Below, one piece after another: positions 20,643-30,877 of a stretch of 64,000 nucleotides of DNA. The stretch is taken from contig PERI01000003.1 of assembly GCA_002928515.1 (NCBI GenBank), positions 1-64,000 of the forward strand, written 5' to 3'. The DNA is from Hyphomicrobium sp. (GTDB taxonomy: Bacteria > Pseudomonadota > Alphaproteobacteria > Rhizobiales > Hyphomicrobiaceae). Every line of letters begins with the position of its first letter. Position 1 is the first letter of the stretch. A program made the translations under genes and the position numbers. A model generated the notes under the pieces. That model was not told where the DNA came from, made no database searches, and worked only from the letters and a program-made list of their open reading frames with translations.

Positions 20643-21731
20643 ATGCCTTCCAATTCCAACCTTGCGCCTTTATTCGAACCCGTTCGTCTCGGCGCGCTTG
20701 AGCTTAAAAACCGTATCGTCATGGCGCCACTTACGCGGTCGCGCAGTTCTGATCTTGCCGTGCCGCCGACATTTGCCGCCGATTATTATGCCCAGCGCGC
20801 GTCGGCTGGGCTGATCATCACGGAAGCAACACAGATTTCATACGATGCGATGGGATATTCACGCACGCCCGGCGCACATACGGACGCACAACTGAAAATC
20901 TGGGCATCCGTCGCGGATGCGGTGCATGCCAAAGGTGGCAAGATTGTCATGCAACTTTGGCATGTCGGTCGCATTGCCAGTCGGTTGAACACTGGCGTCG
21001 CGCGCGATGTCGTGGCACCCAGCGCAATCGCTGCACCCGGCAAAATGTACACCGACGCAAAAGGCATGGTCGATCATGATGTGCCGCGCGCGCTGGAAAC
21101 GCATGAAATTGCTGCCATCGCCAAAGATTTCGCGTCGGCTGCGCGCAATGCTATCGATGCCGGTTTCGATGGCGTCGAGATCCACTCAGCTAACGGCTAC
21201 TTGTTGCACCAATTCCTGTCGTCCAATGTGAACCAGCGCACCGATCAGTACGGTGGTTCTGTCGAGAACCGTGTGCGTATGCCGCTTGAAGTGGTGGAAG
21301 CTGTCATTGGTGCTGTGCCGCGTGAGCGCGTTGGACTTCGCGTCAGTCCGGGGCACGTCTTTAATGGCATAGAAGAAACCGATCTTGAAGCGCTCTATGG
21401 CCACTATCTGCCATGCCTCGAGTCGTATGGTTTGGCTTACCTGCACGTGATGCGGCCAACGTCGAACACCATGGCGCTTGATCCAGTCACGATGGCGCGA
21501 GGGCTCTTTAAAGGTTCGCTGATTGCTGCCGCAAACTACGACGCGGATAGCGGCGCAGCGTTGCTGAAATCTGGCGGTGCGGATGCCATTGCGTTCGGCC
21601 GCGCCTACATCGCTAATCCGGATTTGGTCGAGCGTTTGAAGGTAGGCGCTCCGCTCAATACGCCGCACGAAGCGACGTTCTACACGCCGGGTGAGAAGGG
21701 CTACACGGATTATCCGAGCTTAGCTGCCTAA
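20643..21731 (+). CDS. Alkene reductase / Old Yellow Enzyme family (NemA-like)
   Basis: LFEPVRLGALELKNRIVMAPLTRSRS; MQLWHVGRIAS; DGVEIHSANGYLLHQFLSSNVNQRTDQYGGSVENR. Confidence 0.94.
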   Translation: MPSNSNLAPLFEPVRLGALELKNRIVMAPLTRSRSSDLAVPPTFAADYYAQRASAGLIITEATQISYDAMGYSRTPGAHTDAQLKIWASVADAVHAKGGKIVMQLWHVGRIASRLNTGVARDVVAPSAIAAPGKMYTDAKGMVDHDVPRALETHEIAAIAKDFASAARNAIDAGFDGVEIHSANGYLLHQFLSSNVNQRTDQYGGSVENRVRMPLEVVEAVIGAVPRERVGLRVSPGHVFNGIEETDLEALYGHYLPCLESYGLAYLHVMRPTSNTMALDPVTMARGLFKGSLIAAANYDADSGAALLKSGGADAIAFGRAYIANPDLVERLKVGAPLNTPHEATFYTPGEKGYTDYPSLAA

Positions 21732-21942
21732 CATTACTAAGCTGGGCGCATCGCGATATGATGCGCCCCTCACAGTTTTGGCGATATTGATCGCGGTATG
21801 TGTTGCCTGCAAAGCCATGCCTATTGCCTGCTCGCGACCGAGCTGTAGCTTGACAGTCGCTGGGCAGGCGTGAACTAAAGCCTCCAAATTCGAATAATTG
21901 GCACGTGAATTTGCGTGCCTTTGGGATAAGGTTTGGGGCCGC

Positions 21943-22890
21943 ATGGCGATAGCATTCGTATTTCCCGGTCAAGGTAGCCAGGACGTCGGCATGGGTAAGG
22001 CGCTGGCCGATGCATTTCCATCAGCAAGAGATGTCTTCGCGGAGGTTGATGAGGCGCTGGGTCAAAACTTATCGCAGATCATGTGGGAAGGACCTAAAGA
22101 CGCCCTGACACTGACCGAGAATGCACAGCCCGCGCTTATGGCCGTATCCATGGCTGTGATGCGCGTACTGGAAGCTGAGAAAGGGTTTTCTCTTAAAGAT
22201 CGTGTGACGTTCGTTGCCGGTCATTCTTTAGGCGAGTATTCGGCGCTCGCTGCCGCTGGCGCATTTTCCATTGCCGATGCGGCGCGCCTTTTGAAATTGC
22301 GCGGGCAAGCCATGCAGAAAGCTGTGCCCGTCGGCAAAGGCGCGATGGCAGCACTGCTCGGCGTTGGCATCGACGTGGCGCAAAAAGTTGCTGCGGAAGC
22401 AGCTCAAGGCGATGTCTGTCAGGTTGCCAACGATAATGAGCCAACGCAGGTCGTGCTATCGGGCGACAAATCGGCGATCGATCGCGTCGCAGAGATTGGG
22501 AAAGCGCATGGAGTGCGTCGCACCGTTCCGTTGCCTGTCTCTGCACCCTTCCATTGTGCGTTGATGCAACCTGCCGCCGATGCGATGGCCGATGCGCTGG
22601 GTAAGGTCACAGTGAATACGCCCGTCGTCTCGGTCATTGCCAACGTGTTAGCGCAGCCGATTTCCGACCCCGATGCTATTCGGCGGTCTTTGGTCGAGCA
22701 GGTTACGGGCACGGTGCGCTGGCGTGAATGTGTGGCTTACATGGCCGCCAATGGCATTACGGATTTCTATGAAATAGGTGCGGGCAAAGTTCTTGCCGGA
22801 TTGGTCAAGCGCACGGCTGGAACGGTCAATGCGACAAGCATTGGCACGCCAGCAGACATGGATGCGGCATGGGCCGCGCTTTCGGGTTGA
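21943..22890 (+). CDS. fabD: ACP S-malonyltransferase
   Basis: MAIAFVFPGQGSQDVGMGKALAD; VAGHSLGEYSALAAAG. Confidence 0.95.
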   Translation: MAIAFVFPGQGSQDVGMGKALADAFPSARDVFAEVDEALGQNLSQIMWEGPKDALTLTENAQPALMAVSMAVMRVLEAEKGFSLKDRVTFVAGHSLGEYSALAAAGAFSIADAARLLKLRGQAMQKAVPVGKGAMAALLGVGIDVAQKVAAEAAQGDVCQVANDNEPTQVVLSGDKSAIDRVAEIGKAHGVRRTVPLPVSAPFHCALMQPAADAMADALGKVTVNTPVVSVIANVLAQPISDPDAIRRSLVEQVTGTVRWRECVAYMAANGITDFYEIGAGKVLAGLVKRTAGTVNATSIGTPADMDAAWAALSG

Positions 22891-22900
22891 GGAGACGCAG

Positions 22901-23647
22901 ATGTTCGATTTGACAGGTAAAACGGCGCTGGTGACGGGTGCCAGCGGAGGGCTCGGCGCAGAAATCGCCCGCGTCTTCCACAAACAAGGTGCGACGGTCG
23001 CTATTTCTGGACGGAAGGTCGAGGCACTTGATGCATTAGCTCAAGAACTGGGCGATCGGGTGCACATCGTGCCTTGTGATCTGGCCGATCGCGGTGCTGT
23101 TGGGAAGCTGATCGACGAGGCTGTCAAAGCGCTGGGCGGGCGGCTCGATATTCTCGTCAACAATGCAGGGCTGACCAAAGACAATCTGTTTATGGTCATG
23201 AAAGATGAGCAGTGGGACGATGTGATTGCGGTCAATCTCACCTCGACGTTCATGCTATGCCGGGCGGCCTCGCGGCACATGATGCGTTCGAAAACCGGCT
23301 ATGGTCGAATCATCAACATCGCTTCTGTTTCGGGCGTGTTCGGTAATCCGGGTCAGGGCAATTACGCCGCTTCTAAAGCCGGAATGATCGGCATGACCAA
23401 ATCCCTCGCCCGCGAAGTCGCCTCTCGTGGCATCACCGCCAACTGTGTTGCTCCAGGATTCATTGCCACCGCGATGACGGATGTCCTCAACGATAAGCAA
23501 AAGGGTGAAATCGCCAATATTATTCCGGCCCAGCGCTTTGGCGCGCCGCTCGATATCGCGGCGGGTTGTTTGTATTTGGCGTCCAACGAAGGTGGTTATA
23601 TCACTGGGCAGACGCTGCATATCAACGGCGGAATGGCGATGGTTTGA
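22901..23647 (+). CDS. fabG: 3-oxoacyl-[ACP] reductase
   Basis: MFDLTGKTALVTGASGGLG; NNAGLTKDNLFMVMKDEQWDDVIAVNLTS; YAASKAGMIGMTKSLARE. Confidence 0.95.
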   Translation: MFDLTGKTALVTGASGGLGAEIARVFHKQGATVAISGRKVEALDALAQELGDRVHIVPCDLADRGAVGKLIDEAVKALGGRLDILVNNAGLTKDNLFMVMKDEQWDDVIAVNLTSTFMLCRAASRHMMRSKTGYGRIINIASVSGVFGNPGQGNYAASKAGMIGMTKSLAREVASRGITANCVAPGFIATAMTDVLNDKQKGEIANIIPAQRFGAPLDIAAGCLYLASNEGGYITGQTLHINGGMAMV

Positions 23648-23662
23648 GGCCGCGATGCGCGC

Positions 23663-23881
23663 TTAACATTGCAGATCGCGCTTTGTCCTGTAGCTCATCA
23701 TGGTGAATCTCGGCGGGCCGTAGAGCCGAGCGATTTTGTCACGCTGACGCTTGGTCCAATTCGCCGCGCCGGGTTGCTTTGCAAGCCCTGTGAAGTGTGT
23801 TAACGACACCACGGTTTTTACACGTCCGCGATGCGTCATTTGTGTGGTTCTGCCCACCAAATTTTGGGAAATCCCTGACAA
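23663..23881 (-). CDS. Small hypothetical protein (up to 72 aa), uncertain
   Basis: Non-overlapping ORF in the fabG-acpP gap: GLAKQPGAANWTKRQRDKIARLYGPPRFTMMSYRTKRDLQC. Confidence 0.3.
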   Translation of the reverse strand: MSGISQNLVGRTTQMTHRGRVKTVVSLTHFTGLAKQPGAANWTKRQRDKIARLYGPPRFTMMSYRTKRDLQC

Positions 23882-24116
23882 GTCAAAGATGTTTATGCGT
23901 CGTCCATGCTCACACGTGAGCTGTGGGCTGCGCTAGAAGTTACGGAATGAAGCAGGGTCGTCTAAGTTTGCCGTTGAGGCCAATTTTGACGGTGATGAAG
24001 ATAATTTCCGGGATATTCGAAACGACGCCACTTGGCAGCGCGTGTCGATGAGATAAGAACGGTTTCTGGCGGATCCCGACCGTCGAGCCAAGCGAAGAAA
24101 GACACGAGGATACACG

Positions 24117-24359
24117 ATGAGCGATGTCGCAGAGCGCGTGAAGAAGATTGTTGTCGAGCATCTCGGCGTCGAAACCGAAAAGGTGACAGACAACGCCAGC
24201 TTTATCGACGACCTGGGCGCCGATAGCTTGGATACCGTCGAATTGGTGATGGCGTTCGAAGAAGAATTCGGATGCGAAATTCCCGATGATGCCGCCGAGC
24301 ACATTTTAACGGTCGGCGATGCCGTGAAGTTCCTCGAGAAGAACGCGAGCGCTGCTTAA
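24117..24359 (+). CDS. acpP: Acyl carrier protein
   Basis: [61 protein letters not shown] (DSL phosphopantetheine site). Confidence 0.97.
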   Translation: MSDVAERVKKIVVEHLGVETEKVTDNASFIDDLGADSLDTVELVMAFEEEFGCEIPDDAAEHILTVGDAVKFLEKNASAA

Positions 24360-24442
24360 TCAGGCGCCCGGTTATGCGCTGGCCTTCCGTCTCTGTTTGT
24401 CAGAAGCTGGATAGGCTTGGCGATATCTCGTGAATAGGATTA

Positions 24443-24464
24443 GGGGGCTGGGTGACCGGCCCCC
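24443..24464 (+). terminator. GNRA-capped GC hairpin between acpP and fabF
   Basis: GGGGGCTGG-GTGA-CCGGCCCCC: 9-bp stem (one T-G pair) with a GTGA tetraloop, followed by GGTTTGTGTGT. Confidence 0.5.
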
Positions 24465-24528
24465 GGTTTGTGTGTCAGATACCAATACGTCACATTCAAA
24501 AACTGTGTCTCTGCGCCGGAATTCAACC

Positions 24529-25791
24529 ATGCGCCGCGTCGTCATTACTGGTCTGGGCCTTGTCACTCCCGTCGGCTGCGGAGTTGAAGCGGCTTGGAAA
24601 AATTTGTTAGCCGGTCAGAACGGCGCGCGTCGCGTTGAAGAATTCGAAGTTTCCGATATCACGTGTCAGATCGCAAATTTTATTCCGCGTGGCGCGACGT
24701 CCGATGGCAAATTCAATCCCGATGATTGGATGGAGCCGAAAGAACAGCGCAAAGTTGATGACTTTATTGTTTACGCGGTTGCGGCTGCCGATCAGGCGAT
24801 TGCCGATGCGGGCTTGAAGTTTGAAACAGAAGAAGAGCAAGAGCGTGCGGGTGTTCTGATCGGCTCTGGCATCGGCGGATTATCCGGCATTGCCGACACA
24901 TCCTTGCTGCTCAAGGAAAAGGGGCCGCGCCGCGTTTCGCCGTTCTTCATTCCGGGACGCTTGATCAATTTGGCTGGTGGTTACGTGTCGATCAAGCACA
25001 GCTTGAAGGGACCGAACAACGCAGTCGTGACGGCGTGCGCAACGGGTACACACGCTATTGGCGATGCAGCGCGCATCATTGCTCTCGGCGATGCCGACGT
25101 AATGGTTGCCGGTGGCGCTGAAAGTCCGATCTGCCGGATTGCGATGGCCGGCTTTGCCGCATGTCGAGCTCTATCCACCAACTTCAATGATGCGCCCACG
25201 AAAGCCTCGCGCCCCTACGACAAAGACCGCGACGGTTTTGTCATGGGTGAGGGTGCGGGCATTGTCGTTCTCGAAACCTATGAGCATGCCAAAGCGCGCG
25301 GCGCGCATATCTATGCTGAAATCATCGGCTATGGCATGTCCGGCGATGCGTTCCATATCACAGCGCCACATGAGTCGGGCGATGGGGCTTACCGGTGTAT
25401 GAAAGCAGCGCTCGCGCGTGCTGGAATTTCTGCTTCGGAAGTCGATTACGTCAATGCGCATGGCACATCGACGCCGATGGGCGATGAAATTGAGCTGGCT
25501 GCCGTTGAGCGTTTATTCGGCAACAGCGCTGGCAAGTTGGCAATGTCCTCGACTAAGTCTGCCATCGGACATTTGCTTGGAGCTGCTGGCGCCGTCGAGG
25601 CTGTGTTCTCGGCATTGGCCATTCGTGACAATATCGCGCCGCCGACTTTGAATCTTGACAATCCTTCCGTTGAGACGGCCATCGACTTGGTGCCGCACAC
25701 GCCGAAAAAGCGCGAAATCAACATTGCTTTGTCCAATTCGTTTGGATTTGGCGGTACCAATGCCTCACTCGTTCTGCGTCGCGTCGCATAA
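24529..25791 (+). CDS. fabF: Beta-ketoacyl-ACP synthase II
   Basis: MRRVVITGLGLVTPVG; ACATGTHAIGDA; VNAHGTSTPMGD; KSAIGHLLGAAG. Confidence 0.95.
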   Translation: MRRVVITGLGLVTPVGCGVEAAWKNLLAGQNGARRVEEFEVSDITCQIANFIPRGATSDGKFNPDDWMEPKEQRKVDDFIVYAVAAADQAIADAGLKFETEEEQERAGVLIGSGIGGLSGIADTSLLLKEKGPRRVSPFFIPGRLINLAGGYVSIKHSLKGPNNAVVTACATGTHAIGDAARIIALGDADVMVAGGAESPICRIAMAGFAACRALSTNFNDAPTKASRPYDKDRDGFVMGEGAGIVVLETYEHAKARGAHIYAEIIGYGMSGDAFHITAPHESGDGAYRCMKAALARAGISASEVDYVNAHGTSTPMGDEIELAAVERLFGNSAGKLAMSSTKSAIGHLLGAAGAVEAVFSALAIRDNIAPPTLNLDNPSVETAIDLVPHTPKKREINIALSNSFGFGGTNASLVLRRVA

Positions 25792-25900
25792 CCTATCGCG
25801 CTTCCCGCTTTCGCCACATTTTACGCCGACCGTTAGGGTTTGAAGGTGCTGGACGGGCAGCGCTTTTGCATAAATTTTAAGGTATGGTGTTCGCATCAGT

Positions 25901-27244
25901 ATGAACAACCGCAAGAAACGGTCGGACGTGACCGCACGTACGAGGACCGCTGGCGCACGAAGTCCCGCTGAACGGCTTGAGCCGGGGCGCGCACCATCGC
26001 GCCCTAGAGGTTTGCAAGCGCGCGAACCTTCGCGTGTCGTTGGCGGCGCGGTTCGCTTTGTCAGTGCTCTCCTGACGCTGTGCCTCGTTGGCATGTTGGT
26101 TGTCAGTGGTGCCGGCCTTGCTGTCTATCATCAATATGAAAGCCCTGGTCCGCTTGAGAGCCCGCGCCGCATTGTTATTCCAACCGGTGAAGGTCGCATT
26201 GCGATTGCCGAGCGTCTTGAGCGTGAAGGTATCATAACCAATCGCTGGACGTTTGTCGGCGGGCTCATGTTACAGTCGTTGTTCGGCGATAAGAAGCGTC
26301 CAGAGTTGCGGGCAGGTGAATATGAATTGGCGCAAGGCGCATCCATGCGTCAGGTGATGGAGACGCTCTCGGAAGGCAAATCCATTCTCTACAAAGTCAC
26401 CATGCCTGAAGGGCTCACCAGCCAACAAATTGTCGAACGTCTCAAGAGCGATGAAAGTTTGTCAGGCGAGCTGACTTCAATACCGGCTGAAGGAACGCTG
26501 TTGCCTGACACATATCTGTTCGCCAAAGGCACGTCGCGCCCAGAAATCATCGAGCGCATGCAAGCTGAAATGCGCAAATTGCTTGCCGATCTGTGGGAGA
26601 AACGCTCGCCCGATCTGCCCTTGCGTACACCTGAAGAAGCTGTGACGTTTGCTTCGATTGTCGAGAAAGAAACCGGTCAAGCCGAAGAACGTCCGCGCGT
26701 GGCCTCCGTGTTTTATAATCGCTTGAAAAAGGGTATGCGATTGCAATCGGACCCGACCATCATCTATGGCATTGTCGGCGGTGAAGGTTCGCTCGGACGC
26801 GGCATTACACGCAGCGATATCGATACCAAGACGCCCTACAACACGTATCAAATCAACGGTCTGCCGCCTGGGCCCATTGCCAACCCTGGTCGCGCAGCGC
26901 TTGAAGCCACATTTGCCCCCGCGCAAACCAACGATCTTTATTTCGTCGCTGACGGAACGGGTGGACATAGCTTTTCTGAGACTTTGAAACAGCATAACGC
27001 CGCCGTGCAAAAGTGGCGTGAGGTCGAGAAGCAAGCCAAAGTTCGCAAAGACGCGAACAGCGGAAAACCACTGATCAATTCTGAGTCTGATCCTGATGTA
27101 GCACCCATCCCTGGGTCTTCGGATGAGGCTGCTCCAGCACCTCCAGCGAAAGTGGCGCCGGTCAAAACGGTCGCTCCAAAGGCCGATAAATCGGCCAGTA
27201 CAGCCGCTACAACTCCAGAGAATAAACCCAAAGCTGCGCCATAA
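25901..27244 (+). CDS. mltG: Endolytic transglycosylase MltG
   Basis: LLPDTYLFAKGTSRPEII; FASIVEKETGQAEERPRVASVFYNRLKKGMRLQSDPTIIYG; PYNTYQINGLPPGPIANPG. Confidence 0.95.
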   Translation: MNNRKKRSDVTARTRTAGARSPAERLEPGRAPSRPRGLQAREPSRVVGGAVRFVSALLTLCLVGMLVVSGAGLAVYHQYESPGPLESPRRIVIPTGEGRIAIAERLEREGIITNRWTFVGGLMLQSLFGDKKRPELRAGEYELAQGASMRQVMETLSEGKSILYKVTMPEGLTSQQIVERLKSDESLSGELTSIPAEGTLLPDTYLFAKGTSRPEIIERMQAEMRKLLADLWEKRSPDLPLRTPEEAVTFASIVEKETGQAEERPRVASVFYNRLKKGMRLQSDPTIIYGIVGGEGSLGRGITRSDIDTKTPYNTYQINGLPPGPIANPGRAALEATFAPAQTNDLYFVADGTGGHSFSETLKQHNAAVQKWREVEKQAKVRKDANSGKPLINSESDPDVAPIPGSSDEAAPAPPAKVAPVKTVAPKADKSASTAATTPENKPKAAP

Positions 27245-27372
27245 TCTCTGTTAGCACTTGCCGGCCCTCATGGTCAGGGTTGGCGGCTTATCATTGCTCG
27301 GCTAAGTTGCCCGCCATAGAACACGGCACAATTCTCGTTTGAGAATTAGGACAAGGCCGGGCACGGAGTTTC

Positions 27373-28263
27373 ATGACCATTTCCAGCATGACGGGTTTTG
27401 CGCGCACAGATGGTGCTGCCGACGGACTGACATGGGCTTGGGAAGCGCGCAGCGTCAACGGTCGCGGGCTTGATGTGCGTTTGCGGTTGCCGCCCGGCAA
27501 TGACGGAATAGAACAACTTGCTCGCGATGCGGTCAGCAAAAGATTTTCACGCGGCAATATTTCTTTGTCACTCGCAATCGAGCGCCAGTCGAGTGCGGGT
27601 GCTGTGCGTCTCAATGAAAGTGTGTTGTTTGATGTTCTGCGTGCCGCCGACCGTGTGATTGAAGTTGCTGGCGGTTCCCGACCTGACACCGCAGCGTTGC
27701 TCGGTATGAAAGGTGTGCTGGAAGTTGGCGAGAATGGCGTTGAAGATCCAGATAAGCGAGCGCAGCGTGAGCGCGCGTTATTGGCAAACCTAGACCTTGC
27801 GCTAGATCAGCTTATGGCAGCGCGGCGAACCGAAGGTGACAAGCTGGCTGCGATTATCACCGAGCAGGTCAAGCAAATCGAAGCCCTGACATCGCAGGTT
27901 CGCGCCTCGCCATCGCGTACGCCAGATGCTATCCGCGCTCGCATTGAAGAGCTTGTCGCGCGTTTGGTCGATACGTCGGACAGCTTCGATAGTGCGCGAC
28001 TGCACCAGGAGGCGGTCCTGGCTGCAACGCGGGCCGATGTGGAAGAAGAATTGGCACGACTGCAAGCGCATGTGTCCGCTGCACGCGAGATATTATCGGA
28101 AAGCGGCGCTGTGGGTCGCAAATTGGATTTTCTTGCGCAAGAATTCAATCGCGAGGCAAATACCCTGTGTTCCAAAGCCAATGCTGTAGATGTCACCCGG
28201 CTTGGCCTTGCTTTAAAAACGGTGATCGATCAATTGCGCGAGCAGGTTCAGAACGTCGAATGA
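27373..28263 (+). CDS. YicC family endoribonuclease-like protein
   Basis: MTISSMTGFARTDG; WEARSVNGRGLDVRLRLP; C-terminal LDFLAQEFNREANTLCSKANAVDVTRLGLALKTVIDQLREQVQNVE. Confidence 0.93.
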   Translation: MTISSMTGFARTDGAADGLTWAWEARSVNGRGLDVRLRLPPGNDGIEQLARDAVSKRFSRGNISLSLAIERQSSAGAVRLNESVLFDVLRAADRVIEVAGGSRPDTAALLGMKGVLEVGENGVEDPDKRAQRERALLANLDLALDQLMAARRTEGDKLAAIITEQVKQIEALTSQVRASPSRTPDAIRARIEELVARLVDTSDSFDSARLHQEAVLAATRADVEEELARLQAHVSAAREILSESGAVGRKLDFLAQEFNREANTLCSKANAVDVTRLGLALKTVIDQLREQVQNVE

Positions 28264-28264
28264 T

Positions 28265-28921
28265 ATGAGCAACGCAACCCCAGAGACATCGCCACAAATC
28301 GACAGGCGAGGCTTACTCTTCATTCTGTCGTCGCCATCAGGAGCGGGGAAGACGACGCTAGCTCGTCGCCTGTTGGCTGCTGATCAAAACATAGCCATGT
28401 CGGTGTCCGTCACGACGCGCCCGCCGCGTCCGGGTGAACAGGAGGGTGTCGATTACCAATTTACCGATGCGGCCGGGTTTGAAGCCCTGCGCGCGAGCGG
28501 TGAGTTGCTCGAATGGGCGCGTGTGTTCGATCATTTTTACGGTACTCCGAAAGCACCGGTTATGGCCGCCATTCAAGAAGGCCGCGACGTGCTGTTCGAT
28601 ATCGACTGGCAAGGTGCGCAGCAGCTTTCTGAAAAAATGCCAGGAGATGTCGTGCGGGTATTTGTTTTGCCACCTTCGGGACGCGCATTGGAGACGCGGT
28701 TGAAGTCGCGCGCGCAAGATCCCGATCACGTTGTGGCCCGCCGTATGGCCGAAGCATCCGCCGAACTCAGTCACTGGCCAGAGTATGATTATGTGATTGT
28801 CAATTGCGATATCGAGGACAGCGTCACAGCTGTGACTTCGATTTTAGCAGCCGAGCGCTTGAAACGGGGCAGGCAGCTTGGGCTTTCTCATTTTGTCCGG
28901 AACCTCCAGACTAGCCTTTAG
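28265..28921 (+). CDS. gmk: Guanylate kinase
   Basis: RRGLLFILSSPSGAGKTTLARRLL; VTTRPPRPGEQEGVDYQF; DVLFDIDWQGAQQL. Confidence 0.95.
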   Translation: MSNATPETSPQIDRRGLLFILSSPSGAGKTTLARRLLAADQNIAMSVSVTTRPPRPGEQEGVDYQFTDAAGFEALRASGELLEWARVFDHFYGTPKAPVMAAIQEGRDVLFDIDWQGAQQLSEKMPGDVVRVFVLPPSGRALETRLKSRAQDPDHVVARRMAEASAELSHWPEYDYVIVNCDIEDSVTAVTSILAAERLKRGRQLGLSHFVRNLQTSL

Positions 28922-28924
28922 ATG

Positions 28925-29815
28925 TCAGGTCGTCGTTTTATCGGCGCGATCCATAATCAAAGCTAGTCGAGCAAAATCTTCGACCGTCAAACGCTCGGCA
29001 CGTTCCTGCGGATCGAGCCCGGCTTCGCGGAGCAGAAGCTCAGGCATCGGGGTTAGTTGCTTTAAACTCTGGCGCAGCATTTTGCGTCGTTGTCCGAACG
29101 CTGCGGCCGTGACGCGAGCTAACGATTTCGATGTGCAGGCGGGCGAAGGCGTCTGACGTGGAATGAATTCCACAACGGCTGATGAAACTTTCGGTGCCGG
29201 GGTGAAGGCTTCAGGTGGAAGCGTGATGACGATGCGCGCTTCCGTGCGCCATTGCGCCAAAACCGAAAGCCGACCGTATGCTTTCGAGCCTGGCTCTGCC
29301 ACGATGCGCTCGGCGACCTCGCGTTGGAACATCAGCACCATGCGATTGAACCACGGTGGCCATGGCTCTGTTTCCAACCACCCCGCGAGCAAAAGCGAGG
29401 CGATACCGTACGGCAGGTTGGCTGCGATCGTGACAGGCCGGTGTGAGCCGATGATGGCGTTCCAATCCGTTTCGAGCGCGTCGCCTGCATGAACGTCGAG
29501 TTGACCTGGATAGCGCTGAGAAATCTCCTCCAGCGCTGGGAGACAGCGTTCATCGCGCTCGACCGCGATGACATGGCGGGCACCTTCGATCAGCAAGGCG
29601 CGCGTTAGACCTCCAGGACCTGGACCAATTTCGACAACTGTCGTATCGCGCAAATCACCGCACGCACGGGCAATTTTGCGCGTCAGGTTGAGATCGAGAA
29701 GAAAGTTTTGACCGAGGGATTTTTTGGCACGTAGTTCGTATCTCTCGATGACGTCGCGAAGTGGCGGCAGTCCGTCCGGTGTCGTTGTATGTTTGATTGT
29801 TTCTCGTGTGGTCAT
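28925..29815 (-). CDS. rsmA: 16S rRNA (adenine1518-N6/1519-N6)-dimethyltransferase (KsgA)
   Basis: [46 protein letters not shown]. Confidence 0.95.
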   Translation of the reverse strand: MTTRETIKHTTTPDGLPPLRDVIERYELRAKKSLGQNFLLDLNLTRKIARACGDLRDTTVVEIGPGPGGLTRALLIEGARHVIAVERDERCLPALEEISQRYPGQLDVHAGDALETDWNAIIGSHRPVTIAANLPYGIASLLLAGWLETEPWPPWFNRMVLMFQREVAERIVAEPGSKAYGRLSVLAQWRTEARIVITLPPEAFTPAPKVSSAVVEFIPRQTPSPACTSKSLARVTAAAFGQRRKMLRQSLKQLTPMPELLLREAGLDPQERAERLTVEDFARLALIMDRADKTTT

Positions 29816-30840
29816 GGAGTGTATTCGCGGTGACGCGTCACCATGCGCTCAGCCAATTTCAAGGCGGCGATGAAACTGTTCGGAGAGGCTAGACCCTTTC
29901 CCGCAATATCGAACGCGGTGCCGTGGTCAGGCGATGTGCGAATGAAGGGCAAGCCAAGCGTCACGTTTACACCTTCGTCGAACGCCAATGTTTTGATCGG
30001 GATCAGAGCCTGATCGTGATACATGGCTAGGACCGCATCGTAGTTGCGACGTGCCGCTGCGTGGAACAGCGTATCGGCCGAATGCGGGCCTGTGATGTGG
30101 AGGCCGGATTGCACCAACGAGGCAATTGCTGGCGCGATGATATCGCGATCCTCTAAGCCGATGGTGCCAGCCTCGCCTGCGTGCGGGTTCAACCCACAAA
30201 CAGCGATGCGGGGTTGCGAGATACCAAAATTTTTCTTGAGGCTTTTAGCGAGCGTTCGCGCTGTTGCCTCGATCAGCGCGGTCGTGATGTGTTTGGGGAC
30301 GTCGCTCAACGGAATGTGGATCGTCAACGGCACGACCCGCAAATCATCGCACGCCAACATCATGATTGGATTGATGTCGGCCGTCGGCCAATGGATACGC
30401 GCGCGAGTGCCGAGATATTCTGTATGCCCTGGGTGCGCAAACCCGGCTTCATAGAGCACCGATTTTGCGATGGGGTTTGTGACCATCGCGGCGATGTTGC
30501 CCGCAAAACTATCGGCCACCGCGCGATCAATCGCACCGACGATGGCGCTAGCGTGAGCGGAGTTTGGTTGGCCCGGCGTGCACGCCCTGCTCAATGGGAT
30601 AGATACAACTCGCAGCGCATGTTCGGATAATGCTGCTGCTTGACTGGCCGTCGATCGCATTTCTATCGGCACATTGATGCCAAGATCGCGCGCGCGTTGG
30701 GCGAGTACGTCAGGGTCGGCGTAAACAATGAAAGGAGGAAGCTTGTGCGTGGTTCGTTGCAACCAACTGTGTAACGTGATGTCTGGACCGATGCCGGCCG
30801 GGTCACCCATCGTCACCCCAAGAGTTGGACGAGTCAGCAT
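29812..30840 (-). CDS. pdxA: 4-hydroxythreonine-4-phosphate dehydrogenase
   Basis: [75 protein letters not shown]. Confidence 0.96.
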   Translation of the reverse strand: MLTRPTLGVTMGDPAGIGPDITLHSWLQRTTHKLPPFIVYADPDVLAQRARDLGINVPIEMRSTASQAAALSEHALRVVSIPLSRACTPGQPNSAHASAIVGAIDRAVADSFAGNIAAMVTNPIAKSVLYEAGFAHPGHTEYLGTRARIHWPTADINPIMMLACDDLRVVPLTIHIPLSDVPKHITTALIEATARTLAKSLKKNFGISQPRIAVCGLNPHAGEAGTIGLEDRDIIAPAIASLVQSGLHITGPHSADTLFHAAARRNYDAVLAMYHDQALIPIKTLAFDEGVNVTLGLPFIRTSPDHGTAFDIAGKGLASPNSFIAALKLAERMVTRHREYTP

Positions 30841-30877
30841 GGGAGTGCGCGGATCTGGTCCAAGGACATGGGCATGT

